64,000 nt of DNA from Zea mays (Eukaryota > Streptophyta > Magnoliopsida > Poales > Poaceae), in NCBI RefSeq assembly GCF_902167145.1, contig NW_023366904.1, positions 124,001 to 188,000 on the forward strand, read 5' to 3'. Under the pieces are notes generated by a model. That model was not told the origin of the DNA. It saw only the letters and a list, made by a program, of their open reading frames with translations, and did not search any database. Positions 36,802-46,799 of the stretch are shown in pieces (position 1 is the stretch's first letter; each line of letters opens with the position of its first letter). Made by a program: the position numbers and the translations under genes.

Positions 36802-37443
36802 TGTTGGGGACCTTCGTTGTCCGAAGGTCCTCAAAAACAGGATTTAACAGTATTTCTGTAGTACAATGTGTGAACAGGTACCCTCGGACTAAAGTCGGCA
36901 TTGCAGTAGACCGGAATAATACGAAGGTTGATATAGAGCCGAAGGTGCGAGCAGGAAAGCTTCGGCGTAACAGCAAAGAATGGAACCGACTTAAAGATGA
37001 AAAGGCTATTCAGACCTCGATAGACTACTATAGAGTTATTATCAAATGTAAAGGGCATGAACGTAATTTTGTAAGGGCTGTGTCCCGTGTCTATAAATAG
37101 GTGAACAGTATCCCCGTACTGTTCACGCTGACTTGGCATTCGCTTTTTGCGTCACGCTTGTACTGTCGTTTCCTTCCGATTGAAGGTACACTTGTAGTTC
37201 AATAATATTTTTGTTTATGCTCAATAATAATAAATGATTGTTCATGTTTTCTTTTACATTCTTTATATTTCATCCTTCGTCATTGCTTGATGAATTTATG
37301 AAGGTATGTCCTTCATAACCTTCGTCCGCAAGTCATTATATCCTAAGGGAAATAATGCTTCGAAGGACGAAGGATATTAACGATTAACATTTTCTATGTT
37401 GCCTTGTTCTTAACTCTTAGTACTTGAGAACAAGTCCCCAACA
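36802..37443 (+). repeat. Gypsy-type 5' LTR
   Basis: 642 bp. It begins with a near-terminal hairpin: GGACCTTCG (36808-36816) pairs with CGAAGGTCC (36822-36830). The TATA box TATAAATA is at 37092-37099. It differs from the 3' LTR at two bases near 36817-36818 and one in GATATAGAGCC (~36932). Confidence 0.95.
37092..37099 (+). promoter_or_regulatory. TATA box of the gypsy-type LTR
   Basis: TATAAATA within GTCTATAAATAGGTG, in the second half of the LTR. The 3' LTR carries the same motif at 43825-43832. It would drive the gag-strand genomic RNA. Confidence 0.75.
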
Positions 37444-37444
37444 T

Positions 37445-37455
37445 TGGCGCCCACC
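37445..37455 (+). other. Gypsy-type primer-binding site
   Basis: TGGCGCCCACC starts two bases after the LTR. TGGCGCC-type sites are common in grass gypsy elements of the RIRE2 and cinful kind and are usually assigned to an arginine tRNA; that assignment is from memory. Confidence 0.75.
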
Positions 37456-37517
37456 TCCGGTGAACTCACTTCCATTTCTTGAGCTTTTCAACACCTTCGG
37501 AGGGCATCACCTTCGTC

Positions 37518-39035
37518 ATGCCGCCGAAGAAGACTTCAGCACCAGGGGCTGGCACGCTGTAGCCGCTGGACCCCAATCAAGACGTCCTTTCTCTTAGAGA
37601 GGCGCGAAGCCAGAAGAGGAAGGCTACCAGTCCAACACCTCCGGAGGATGATCTAGATCAGGAGATTCAAAATCTGGAAATCCTTCAGCAGCAGGTTCAA
37701 CGCAAGAAAGAGAAGATGGCCAGGCTAGCTGAACTGCAGAGGCAGATAGACGAAGCCTCTGAAGAAGTTCGCCATCTTGCTCAGGATGAGCAACACCGAA
37801 GGCCTCAGCATTAAGATCTTCATCAGGAGGGTTTTCCCAACGAAGATGACTGGTATGACAATTTCCATCATGGGAATTTTGTTTTTGATGATGCTTCTCC
37901 CCTGTCTGCTGAGCTGCAGGCTACACCTTGGCCCCTGTCCTACAAGCCGCCTCAGCTCCCCGTATTCGATGGCCATTCAGACCCGAAGCAGTTTTTGATG
38001 AGCTATGAAGCAACAGTGTCTTCGTATGGTGGCAATGCTTCAGTCATGGCCAAATCTTTCGTTATGGCTGTCAGAAGTGTTGCTCAAACCTGGTATTCCT
38101 CCCTTCGACCAGGAACGATCACTTCATGGCAGAAGCTGAAGGATTTATTGTTAACCAGCTTTCAAGGATTTCAGACGAAGCCGGTCACTGCTCAGGCTCT
38201 GTTCCAGTGTACTCAGGATCACGAAGAATACCTTCAGGCATATGTCCGAAGGTTCTTGCGTTTGAGGGCACAGGCACCAACGGTGCCCAATGAAATTGTC
38301 ATCGAGGCCATGATCAAGGGGCTTCGGCCAGGTCCGTCAGCTCAGTACTTCGCCAGGAAGCCTCCTCAAACTTTGGAGAAGCTTCTCCAGAAAATGGATG
38401 AATACATTCGGGCCGACAATGATTTTCGCCAAAGAAGGGAGGAGGCTTTCAGGTTTTCTGAAATGACCAGGGGCTTCGGAGGGAGGTTTTACCCAAGGCA
38501 TGTGAGATCAATTCACAATTCTACACAAAATGATGACAGAGGAAGCCAACAGCAAAGGCCACAATGCTCCTCACAGGCTTCTGGACAACAGCAAAGCTCC
38601 TTCCGACCACCAGCTCCAAGAGGTAGAGGAGCCAGGGGCTTCGGAGGAAGATTTGGCGATCAACCGAGAAGAATCTTTTTCTTATTCTGCGGTGAGAACA
38701 AAGGCCATACTACCAGGATGTGCCATGTTACTATTCAGAAGCAAAAGGAAATAGCTGAAGCAGCAGCACAACAGGCTCAGCCGAAGCAGGTCATGCATAC
38801 AGCTTCGTATCATTCGCCCTACATCCCAGAATATGTGGGTAATCATCCTGCAGTTTCTGTTGCTTCGGCGAGCCAGCCTCAAGCTTCCTGGCAACAGCCT
38901 CCGCCTCCACCTCCGTTGCAGCAAGGCCAGCAGCCAGAAGGGAGTCAGTATACTCCACACCAGAGGGACTTCAGAGAGCAGTCCGAAGCTCGTACAGTCA
39001 ATAGCACTGTGCCAGAGTCTAAGCACATCTATTGA
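37518..39035 (+). pseudogene. gag: Gypsy-type gag, broken by two in-frame stop codons
   Basis: An ATG at 37518 (MPPKKTSAPGAG) opens a frame of 505 codons ending in TGA at 39035, interrupted by TAG at 37560-37562 and TAA at 37812-37814. The longest open part runs from 37815, with its first ATG at 37995. The gag core is visible as KSFVMAVRSVAQTWYSSLRP followed by SWQKLKDLLLTSFQGF (about 38045-38180). A zinc knuckle follows at 38679-38723, but its first cysteine is missing: it reads FLFCGENKGHTTRMC, with Phe (38679-38681) where CX2C needs Cys. The C-terminus is Gln/Pro-rich. With two stops and a damaged knuckle this copy cannot make a normal capsid protein, although the rest of the frame is intact with no frameshift. 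Confidence 0.88.
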
Positions 39036-39998
39036 CGAATATCCTACCTTAATAGCAATCTTTTTCATCCAGTTTTATTTTCCGTAATAAAGGACATTGT
39101 TTAGGTTTCGTGTAATTAGTTTCGTTGATTCCTACAAAAAATATGTTGTTTTCTCCACAGGCTTAAATTGATCGAAGTTCAAAGACTTGTGATAATAAGA
39201 AGGACCTTCGAACTATCAAAAATTCTTTGAAGCAACAAAAAGTCGTTCTAACGAACGCAGAGTAAGTTTGACTAAGTCACAAAAAAGTCGCTCCGAAGGG
39301 AGCGCAGTGTAAGTTTTCTGCTCCAAAGTCGTTCCAAAAGGAATGCAGAGCATACAGCGAAAAGTCAACGCTGATACCGCCTAAGTAAAAGGCGAAGAAG
39401 CTCCAAAGTCGTTCCTAAGGGAATGCAGAGCTTACAGCGAAAAGTCAACGCTGATTCCGCTGAAGTAAAAGGCGAAGAAGCTCCTAAGGGAGGCTTATAG
39501 CGAAAAGTTAACGCTAATTCACAAAAAGATTATGTGTTTTATCGCAGATATGTGTGTATCTTCGGAATATCACCTTACATAGCATAACATCATTACATCA
39601 TCTTTGCATAACATAAGCATCATACATCATACTGCATGTGGCATAAGAAAGAAATATGATATCAATCTTCGGTAAAACACTTTGAAAAAGGGGCAAATCA
39701 TGCCAAGTCTCAAGGAGAAACAATATTGATCTCTGAAGTGTAGCCTTGAAGAATGTTTCTACGAAGCTTCAGCACTTTTCAGGATACTTCGGATATTGTT
39801 GTGATAAATGGTAATTCTTCTTCACGAAGCATGAAAAGAAGGGAAGGTGTTTTTTCGCCAAAGACTCAAAAACGGTACGTATGTAAAGTTTCATGCATCG
39901 TAAAGAATTGAACCATAAAGAAAAATAAAACAAATATATTACATACAGGATTACAAGATATTACACATGCTACATTTAAAATGTTTTTACAATAGCAT
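39036..39998. other. Noncoding interior of the gypsy-type element
   Basis: No ORF of note on either strand and no pol motif, where pol would be expected in an autonomous element. It contains the 80 bp tandem repeats (39320-39523), followed by an A+T-rich tract. The end of the antisense gene lies at 39999. A polyadenylation signal for that gene could fall here but none is distinctive. Confidence 0.7.
39320..39523 (+). repeat. 80 bp tandem repeat, 2.5 copies
   Basis: Units 39320-39399 and 39400-39479 each begin GCTCCAAAGTCGTTCC and end AAAAGGCGAAGAA. A third, partial and internally deleted unit is 39480-39523. A related AAAAAGTCG(T/C)TC motif occurs just upstream (39238-39300), suggesting older decayed copies. 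The units are about 90% alike by eye. Confidence 0.85.
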
Positions 39999-42900
39999 CT
40001 AGTCTTCCCTAAGTACCACCTCTGCAGCTTCGTTTAACAGTCGATCGACAACTTCATCCATAATAGCTTCAGCCATCTTTTTAACCTCATCGTCACCCTT
40101 AGGCCGTGCACCCGGAGATACTTCAGTAGGATCTGAGGAGGGACAGGACACGGCTACATTGCTATTACAAATCGCAAACAAATCTTAAAACCTAAGATTA
40201 CAGCACGATAAAAACTATTATTAATACCTAATTGACCTTCGGCCTCTGCGCTCTTTTCAGTAGCCTCAGCTACTTCTCTAGCATCGTGGATGCCCTTCTC
40301 ACTTCTTCGAATAATTTCTCCGGCCATTTCTCGGCCACCATTATCCCAGATATCGGTAAAAAACTTTCCACCAATTATGCTAGCTTTGGCCGAAGGATCT
40401 CTTGTATCTTCAAAGGACAAGGCAGCTTCGGACTGTGCTAAAATTTTTACATGTTCGCAGCCCTTCTTCTCTAAGATGGTGGCAATCCCTCTGGCGCCAG
40501 AGAAGGCACATATATCTCCTCGGCTATTTAAAATTTCTTCGAAGGCTTCAGCTTCGTGGTCAATCCATTCAATGACACCTTCGGGATTGCCTCTCGAAAA
40601 GTTTTCCTCACTTGAGAATGCGCCGACCTTGGCGAAGCTAGCCTTTAATTTCTTAACACAATCTATAGATTTGTTGTAGCATCTCTTTTTGGACGAACGA
40701 AGCTCTTCAACAGTCACTTCTAGGTGATCTGCCCATTGATCGCTGAGTTCACGCTTTGTTTCTTCAAGTATGCGTTCTTCCTTGGCTCTGGCCAGTTGTT
40801 TCCGAAGGTCTTCAATTTCGCGTTTCTGAGCTTCAGCTTGACTTTTAAAAGCAGCTTCGTCCTCCTTTATTTTATTTATCAATGAGTATAATATTTTGTC
40901 TTTTTCGAGACCTTCGTTCCTCAGTTCAATTACTTCGGAACGAAGGTTGCTCAGGGCTATAGTACAACCTTCGTCTTCGGCATCTTTCTGTGCCCTGAGG
41001 GCATTGCTAAGTATCAGGCCCTGCAAAAAGAAATATGTGTGTGTCAATAAGTTTTAACAAACGAAAAATTTTGGACTCAACGAAAAATACAAAAATTTCA
41101 TTTGTCGCACCTTTAAGCTATTGTAAGCCAGGCTGTCGGCCAGATCGTTCTTCGACAGCACCGAGAGTCCGTCTTCTAAAGTCGGGAATCCGAAGCTCTT
41201 GCTCATCTCCCGGCAGACAGAAATCTCCTTGCTGTCGGGAAGACAATACAAGAAGTCTTCTTCTCCACTGCCATTAAATATTAACGCCCCCTTTGGATAT
41301 TTCAGTTTTTGGGCATAGTGCTGGGCCTCTTGTTCTTCTTTTTCTGTTAATTTTTTCCCCGAAGCATGACGGAAAATATAATCACGAATTTTGGGGGATG
41401 CTTCGGGGGTAACAACACCAGTTTCTTCAACAAAAGTTGGCTTTGTTATTTTTTCGGCCTCACTTTCCAAGGGTTTTATCTTTGCGGGCTCTGAGGGCCC
41501 AACTTCGGCTTCAATCTCTTGCTCTGGAGCTGTAGAGCCAGAAATTTCAGTCGCTGCTTCAAGAGTGACAGCAGCCTTCTTCGGAGGTGTGCTTGAAGAT
41601 TTGATTGTTTCTAGTACATCTAGCACATTGGCCATCCTCTTTCTTTTCGGAGTCATGGCTGGCACTTTTTGATTCTTTACTGTCTCAACGTTTGCTGCAG
41701 GACTCAAAACTCCGGATGTTTTGGAGCCCTCAGTTGCTTCTTTTACCTCTTCAATTTTTTCTATGGACGGCGCTTCGGCTTTCTCTTTTGTTTCTGACAA
41801 CAAAATGTTTGATTGTTCCAATTCTACCTTTGTTGGCACTCCGGCCGTTTCTGCGATTTCTAGCAACAAGGCCGGCTCGGTTGGTTTTTCAGCTTCGGTG
41901 GCCGAAGAAGTTTCTCCGGTAAACTCGGGCACCGAAGCTGGTTCAATATAACGCGGCCGATGCGTAAGAACCTTTATCTTCTTTCTTTTCGGTTCTGGCT
42001 CGCTAGGAGCAGTTGCAGTTTCTTCTATCACAGAGGTTGTGTTCTTTCTTTTCTGCCTTCGGATGGGATAGCAATAGTCAGGGTAGACAAACCCGATTGC
42101 ATCAAATACCCGATTCAGCCTCTTCTTTTTTCGGCCTCCGAAGGCTGCTGACATTGCAGTGTCTTCGGCTTTCGAATAGGTCCCAAGCAGCTCATCACTT
42201 AAATTGTCAATGCTTTTCAACCACTCATCATCTGGCTCAATAAATTTATCTCCAAACTTGAAAGTGTATTTAAACCTGATAAGTCCACCTTCGTCGGCCT
42301 CTTTTATGGTATCTTGCGGCATTTCCCATTTCTCCGCAAGCGGCCACACCCTGAAGGCGATATGCTCTTGTACTAAGTCCCTTGTCCCTATAAAAGAGCA
42401 GACAACGCCGAAGGCTCTTTGGCACTCTTCGGCGGCTTCATTCATTTCAACCTTCGGCCTGCGAAGGCCGAAGCTTTGCCAAATAGGACGCATAATTATA
42501 CCTTTGATGTCCTCTCGTGCTTTCAGATCATTTTTTACATAAAACCATTCTGTCATCCAGCCGCTGGGCCATCTCTTCCGAAAAGTTGGCACGGGGCAGC
42601 TTGACCCAGACCGAGAAACAAAATTGTAACAGCCAAAGTTATTGTGATATTGTTCCTTGCCCCAAGGTATTGTCTCGTATGATAATTCGTGCATATTGCA
42701 GAAACTTTTTGCATCAGGCTTCAGACCTTGGCTTCGCACGGCCCACACGAAGATGTTCAGCCTTATGATTGCCTCGGGGGTAAGTTGGTGAAGGTAGACT
42801 TCGAAAATTTTCAACACCTCCACGACGAAGCTACTCAAGGGAAATCGCAGCCCAGCCTTCAAAAAGCTTCGGAACACTACGACTTCATTCTCTTCAGGGT

Positions 42901-43228
42901 GTGGACAAGTCTTCTCCCCTTCGTCGGCCCTCACAACGGACAGATCCCGGAAATACCTTCCTCTCATGTTAACAAGATGATTCTCTTTGATAGTTGATTT
43001 ACCATAAACTGAATGGCTTGGTCGCCAGGGACGATCTTCGGAGTCTTCGCCACCGCTGTCCACATCATAACTTTCACTGTCACCAGTATCTTCAGACAAA
43101 CCTTCCAGAATCTCCTTCGTGATTTTTTCTGTGTTGGTTTTCGACATCGCTATAAGAAACCCTAAGTTCTTCTCTTCTTCAAGACTCAACTTCATCTCAG
43201 CAGCAGCCTTCTTAGCAGCTTCAGACAT
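39999..43228 (-). CDS. Antisense three-exon gene in the retroelement: putative gypsy-type transposon (PF04195-like) domain plus coiled coil, 1021 aa
   Basis: Proposed structure: complement of 39999-40153, 40228-41020 and 41111-43228, giving 1021 residues with no internal stop. The ATG at 43228 (MSEAAKKAAAEMKLSLEEE) is preferred; the frame extends four codons further only through GTG. Both introns have GT-AG ends and join the frames exactly (phase 0, then phase 1). Residues ~110-235 (EVVVFRSFLKAGLRFPL, LHQLTPEAIIRLNIFVWAV) resemble the plant family known as putative gypsy-type transposon domain (Transposase_28, PF04195), whose biochemical role is unknown. A basic PKRKKIKV-like stretch could be a nuclear localisation signal. 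A long Glu/Pro/Thr/Ala-rich segment follows, then a heptad-rich coiled coil in exon 2 (LRSEVIELRNEGLEKDKI; EIEDLRKQLARAKEER). A minus-strand TATA box lies 143 bases upstream. It could be a captured host gene or an accessory ORF of the lineage. Confidence 0.8.
40154..40227 (-). other. Proposed intron 2 of the antisense gene (74 bp)
   Basis: On the minus strand the donor is TTAG|GTATTAAT and the acceptor AATGTAG|CCGTGTCC. Splicing joins Gln-Leu to Ala-Val-Ser-Cys in phase 1. The alternative acceptor at the AATAG just upstream would give an immediate stop. The intron is A+T-rich and short but within plant limits. Confidence 0.75.
41021..41110 (-). other. Proposed intron 1 of the antisense gene (90 bp)
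   Basis: On the minus strand the donor is TTAAAG|GTGCGACA and the acceptor, behind a T-rich run, is TTTTTGCAG|GGCCTG. Phase 0: exon 1 ends ...NSLK and exon 2 begins GLILSNALRAQK. The T-rich A+T-biased interior is typical of a plant intron. Confidence 0.8.
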
Positions 43229-43370
43229 CTTCGGAAACACTAAAAAACTGTTTTCAAAGCCGAAGCTTCAAAGCTAAAAGCTTAGCAAATCACAGTGCAC
43301 AAGAGCTAAAAATTGAGTGAGCGGGAGTGGTTGGCCAGAAAGCGTGCAAAATGAGTTTGCGGTATGGCCG

Positions 43371-43378
43371 TATTTATA
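43371..43378 (-). promoter_or_regulatory. TATA box for the antisense gene
   Basis: TATAAATA on the minus strand within GCGTATAAATACGGCC, 143 bases upstream of the proposed ATG. Transcription start would fall near 43340, leaving a leader of about 110 bases. It lies inside the element, between the gene and the 3' LTR, so the gene seems to have its own promoter. Confidence 0.65.
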
Positions 43379-43534
43379 CGCTTGGTGCGTTGAAAGCTGA
43401 AAGACCCCACTTGTCATTGAATGTTGCTATTCTAGCAAAGGGAAGGTGTTTTTTCGGACCTTCGGCGTAAAGCCTTCGTCCATATCGCAATCTAAATTTA
43501 TTATTTCAAACAAATTAATATTGCGAGGGGCTAC
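43379..43534. other. Upstream region of the antisense gene and polypurine tract of the element
   Basis: No ORF. The last bases before the LTR, GCGAGGGGCTAC (43523-43534), are purine-rich with a GAGGGGCTAC end and are the probable polypurine tract for plus-strand synthesis. The rest would be the proximal promoter of the minus-strand gene. Confidence 0.6.
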
Positions 43535-44176
43535 TGTTGGGGACCTTCGGCGTCCGAAGGTCCTCAAAAACAGGATTTAACAGTATTTCTGTAGTACAAT
43601 GTGTGAACAGGTACCCTCGGACTAAAGTCGGCATTGCAGTAGACCGGAATAATACGAAGGTTGATACAGAGCCGAAGGTGCGAGCAGGAAAGCTTCGGCG
43701 TAACAGCAAAGAATGGAACCGACTTAAAGATGAAAAGGCTATTCAGACCTCGATAGACTACTATAGAGTTATTATCAAATGTAAAGGGCATGAACGTAAT
43801 TTTGTAAGGGCTGTGTCCCGTGTCTATAAATAGGTGAACAGTATCCCCGTACTGTTCACGCTGACTTGGCATTCGCTTTTTGCGTCACGCTTGTACTGTC
43901 GTTTCCTTCCGATTGAAGGTACACTTGTAGTTCAATAATATTTTTGTTTATGCTCAATAATAATAAATGATTGTTCATGTTTTCTTTTACATTCTTTATA
44001 TTTCATCCTTCGTCATTGCTTGATGAATTTATGAAGGTATGTCCTTCATAACCTTCGTCCGCAAGTCATTATATCCTAAGGGAAATAATGCTTCGAAGGA
44101 CGAAGGATATTAACGATTAACATTTTCTATGTTGCCTTGTTCTTAACTCTTAGTACTTGAGAACAAGTCCCCAACA
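43535..44176 (+). repeat. Gypsy-type 3' LTR
   Basis: 642 bp, TGTTGGGG to CCCCAACA, colinear with the 5' LTR without indels. By eye it differs at three positions, all near the 5' end. Here the near-terminal hairpin is GGACCTTCGG (43541-43550) with CCGAAGGTCC (43554-43563), one base pair longer than in the 5' LTR. Confidence 0.95.
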
Positions 44177-44181
44177 AATGG
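44177..44181. other. 3' target-site duplication of the gypsy-type element
   Basis: AATGG, the same as 36797-36801. The following TCTCCACCAGAAATCC resumes the plus-orientation monomer. Confidence 0.95.
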
Positions 44182-46799
44182 TCTCCACCAGAAATCCAAG
44201 AATGTGATCTATGACAAGGAAACATATGTGGGGTGAGGTGTATGAGCCTATGGTCGATGATCAATGGCCACACAACCCCCATTTTTGTCGAAAATAGCCA
44301 TGAACGACCATTTTCAATAATATCGAAGGCTAACACGTACGAGTTTTTGACCAAGAAATGGTCTCCACCAGAAATCCAAGAATGTGATCTACGACAAGGA
44401 AACATATGTGGGGTGAGGTGTATGAGCCTCTGGTCTACGATCAATGGCCACACAACCCCCATTTTGCCGAAAATAGCCATGAATGACCATTTTCAATAAT
44501 ACCGAAGGCTAACACGTACGAGTTTTTAACCAAGAAATGGTTTCCACCAGAAATCCAAGAATGTAATCTATGGCAAGGAAACATATGTGGGGTGAGGTTT
44601 ATGAGCCTCTAGTCGATGATAAATGGCCACTCAACCCCCATTTTTTATGAAAATAGCCATGAGCGACCTTGAAAATAGCCATGAGCGACCATTTTCAATA
44701 ATACTAGAGGCTAACACCTACGGATTTTAGACCAAGAAATGGTCTCCACCAGAAATCCAAGAATGTGATCTATGGCAAGGAAACATATGTGTAGTGAGGT
44801 GTATGAGCCTCTAGTCGATGATCAATGGCCACACAACCCCCATTTTTGTCAAAAATAGCCATGAATGACCATTTTCAATAATACCGAAGGCTAACAGCGA
44901 CCATTTTCAATAATACTAGAGGCTAAGACCTACGGATTTTTGACCAAGAAATGGTCTCCACCAGAAATCCAAGAATGTGATCTATGGCAAGGAAACATAT
45001 GTGGGGTGAGGTGTATGAGCCTCTGGTCGATGATCAATGGCCACACAACCCCCATTTTGCCGAAAATAGCCATGAATGACCATTTTCAATAATACCAAAG
45101 GCTAACACCTACGGATTTTTGACCAAGAAATGGTCTCCACCAGAAATCCAAGAATGTGATCTATGGCAAGGAAACATATGTGGGGTGAGGTGTACGAGCC
45201 TCTGGTCGATGATCAATGGCCACACAACCCCCATTTTGCCGAAAATAGCCATGAGCGACGATTTTCAAAAATATTAGAGGCTAAGACCTACGGATTTTTG
45301 ACCAAGAAATGGTCTCCACCAGAAATCCAAGAATGTGATCTATGGCAAGGAAACATATGTGGGGTGAGGTGTATGAGCCTCTGGTCGACGATCAATGGCC
45401 ACACAACCCCCATTTTTGCTGAAAATAGCCATGAGCGACCATTTTCAATAATACTAGAGGCTAAGACCTACGGATTTTTGACCAAGAAATGGTCTCCACC
45501 AGAAATCCAAGAATGTGATATACGACAAGGAAACATATGTGGGGTGAGGTGTATGAGCCTCTGGTCGACGATCAATGGCCACACAACCCCCATTTTGCCG
45601 AAAATAGCCATGAATGACCATTTTCAATAATACCGAAGGCTAACACGTACGAGTTTTTAACCAAGAAATGGTCTCCACCAGAAATCCAAGAATGTGATCT
45701 ACGACAAGGAAACATATGTGGGGTGAGGTGTATGAGCCTCTGGTCGACGATCAATGGCCACACAACCCCCATTTTGCCGAAAATAGCCATGAACGACCAT
45801 TTTCAATAATACCGAAGGCTAACACCTACGGATTTTTGACCATGAAATGGTCTCCACCAGAAATCCAAGAATGTGATCTATGGCAAGGAAACATATATGG
45901 GGTGAGGTGTATGAGCCTCTGGTCGATGATCAATGGCCACACAACCCCCATTTTTGTCGAAAATAGCCATGAACGACCATTTTCAATAATACCGAAGGCT
46001 AACACCTACGGATTTTTGACCAAGAAATGGTCTCCACCAGAAATCCAAGAATGTGATCTATGGCAAGGAAACATATGTGGGGTGAGGTTTATGAGCCTCT
46101 AGTCGATGATAAATGGACACACAACCCCCATTTTTTATGAAAATAGCCATGAGCGACCTTGAAAATAGCCATGAGCGACCATTTTCAATAATAGTAGAGG
46201 CTAACACCTACGGATTTTAGACCAAGAAATGGTCTCCACCAGAAATCCAAGAATGTGATCTATGGCAAGGAAACATATGTGGGGTGAGGTTTATGAGCCT
46301 CTAGTCGATGATAAATGGCCACACAACCCCCATTTTTGTCGAAAATAGCCATGAATGACCATTTTCAAAAATACCAAAGGCTAACACGTACGGATTTTTG
46401 ACCAAGAAATGGTCTCCACCATAAATCCAAGAATGTGATCTATGGCAAGGAAACATATGTGGGGTGAAGTGTACGAGCCTCTGGTCAATGATCAATGGCC
46501 ACACAACCCCCATTTTGCCGAAAATAGCCATGAACGACCATTTTCAATAATACCGAAGGCTAACACGTACGAGTTTTTAACCAAGAAATGGTCTCCACCA
46601 GAAATCCAAGAATGTGATCTATGGCAAGGAAACATATGTGGGGTGAGGTTTATGAGCCTCTAGTCGATGATAAATGGCCACACAACCCCCATTTTTTATG
46701 AAAATAGCCATGAGCGACCATTTTCAATAATACTAGAGGCTAAGACCTACAGATTTTTGACCAAGAAATGGTCTCCACCAGAAATCCAAGAATGTGATC

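Larger units (their letters stand above)
36802..44176 (+). mobile_element. Non-autonomous gypsy-type LTR retrotransposon with an antisense gene
   Basis: A 7375 bp element bounded by identical-length 642 bp LTRs (TGTTGGGG...CCCCAACA) and a 5 bp target duplication. The order is primer site, damaged gag, a noncoding tract with 80 bp tandem repeats, and then a large three-exon gene on the opposite strand reaching nearly to the 3' LTR. No protease, reverse transcriptase, RNase H or integrase motif is present on either strand, so movement must have used enzymes from another element. The gag type and primer site resemble the grass Tat-like gypsy lineage (the RIRE2, Grande and cinful neighbourhood), where extra ORFs, sometimes antisense, have been described; the exact family is not identified. 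LTRs differ at 3 sites by eye, so insertion is recent. Confidence 0.92.

Noticed and set aside
41054..43240. Antisense exon 1 read as a free-standing 728-codon gene starting at 43240
   Set aside because: The codon at 43240 is GTG, and the frame runs past a good splice donor at 41110 into A+T-rich intron sequence before stopping. The spliced model from the ATG at 43228 fits better.
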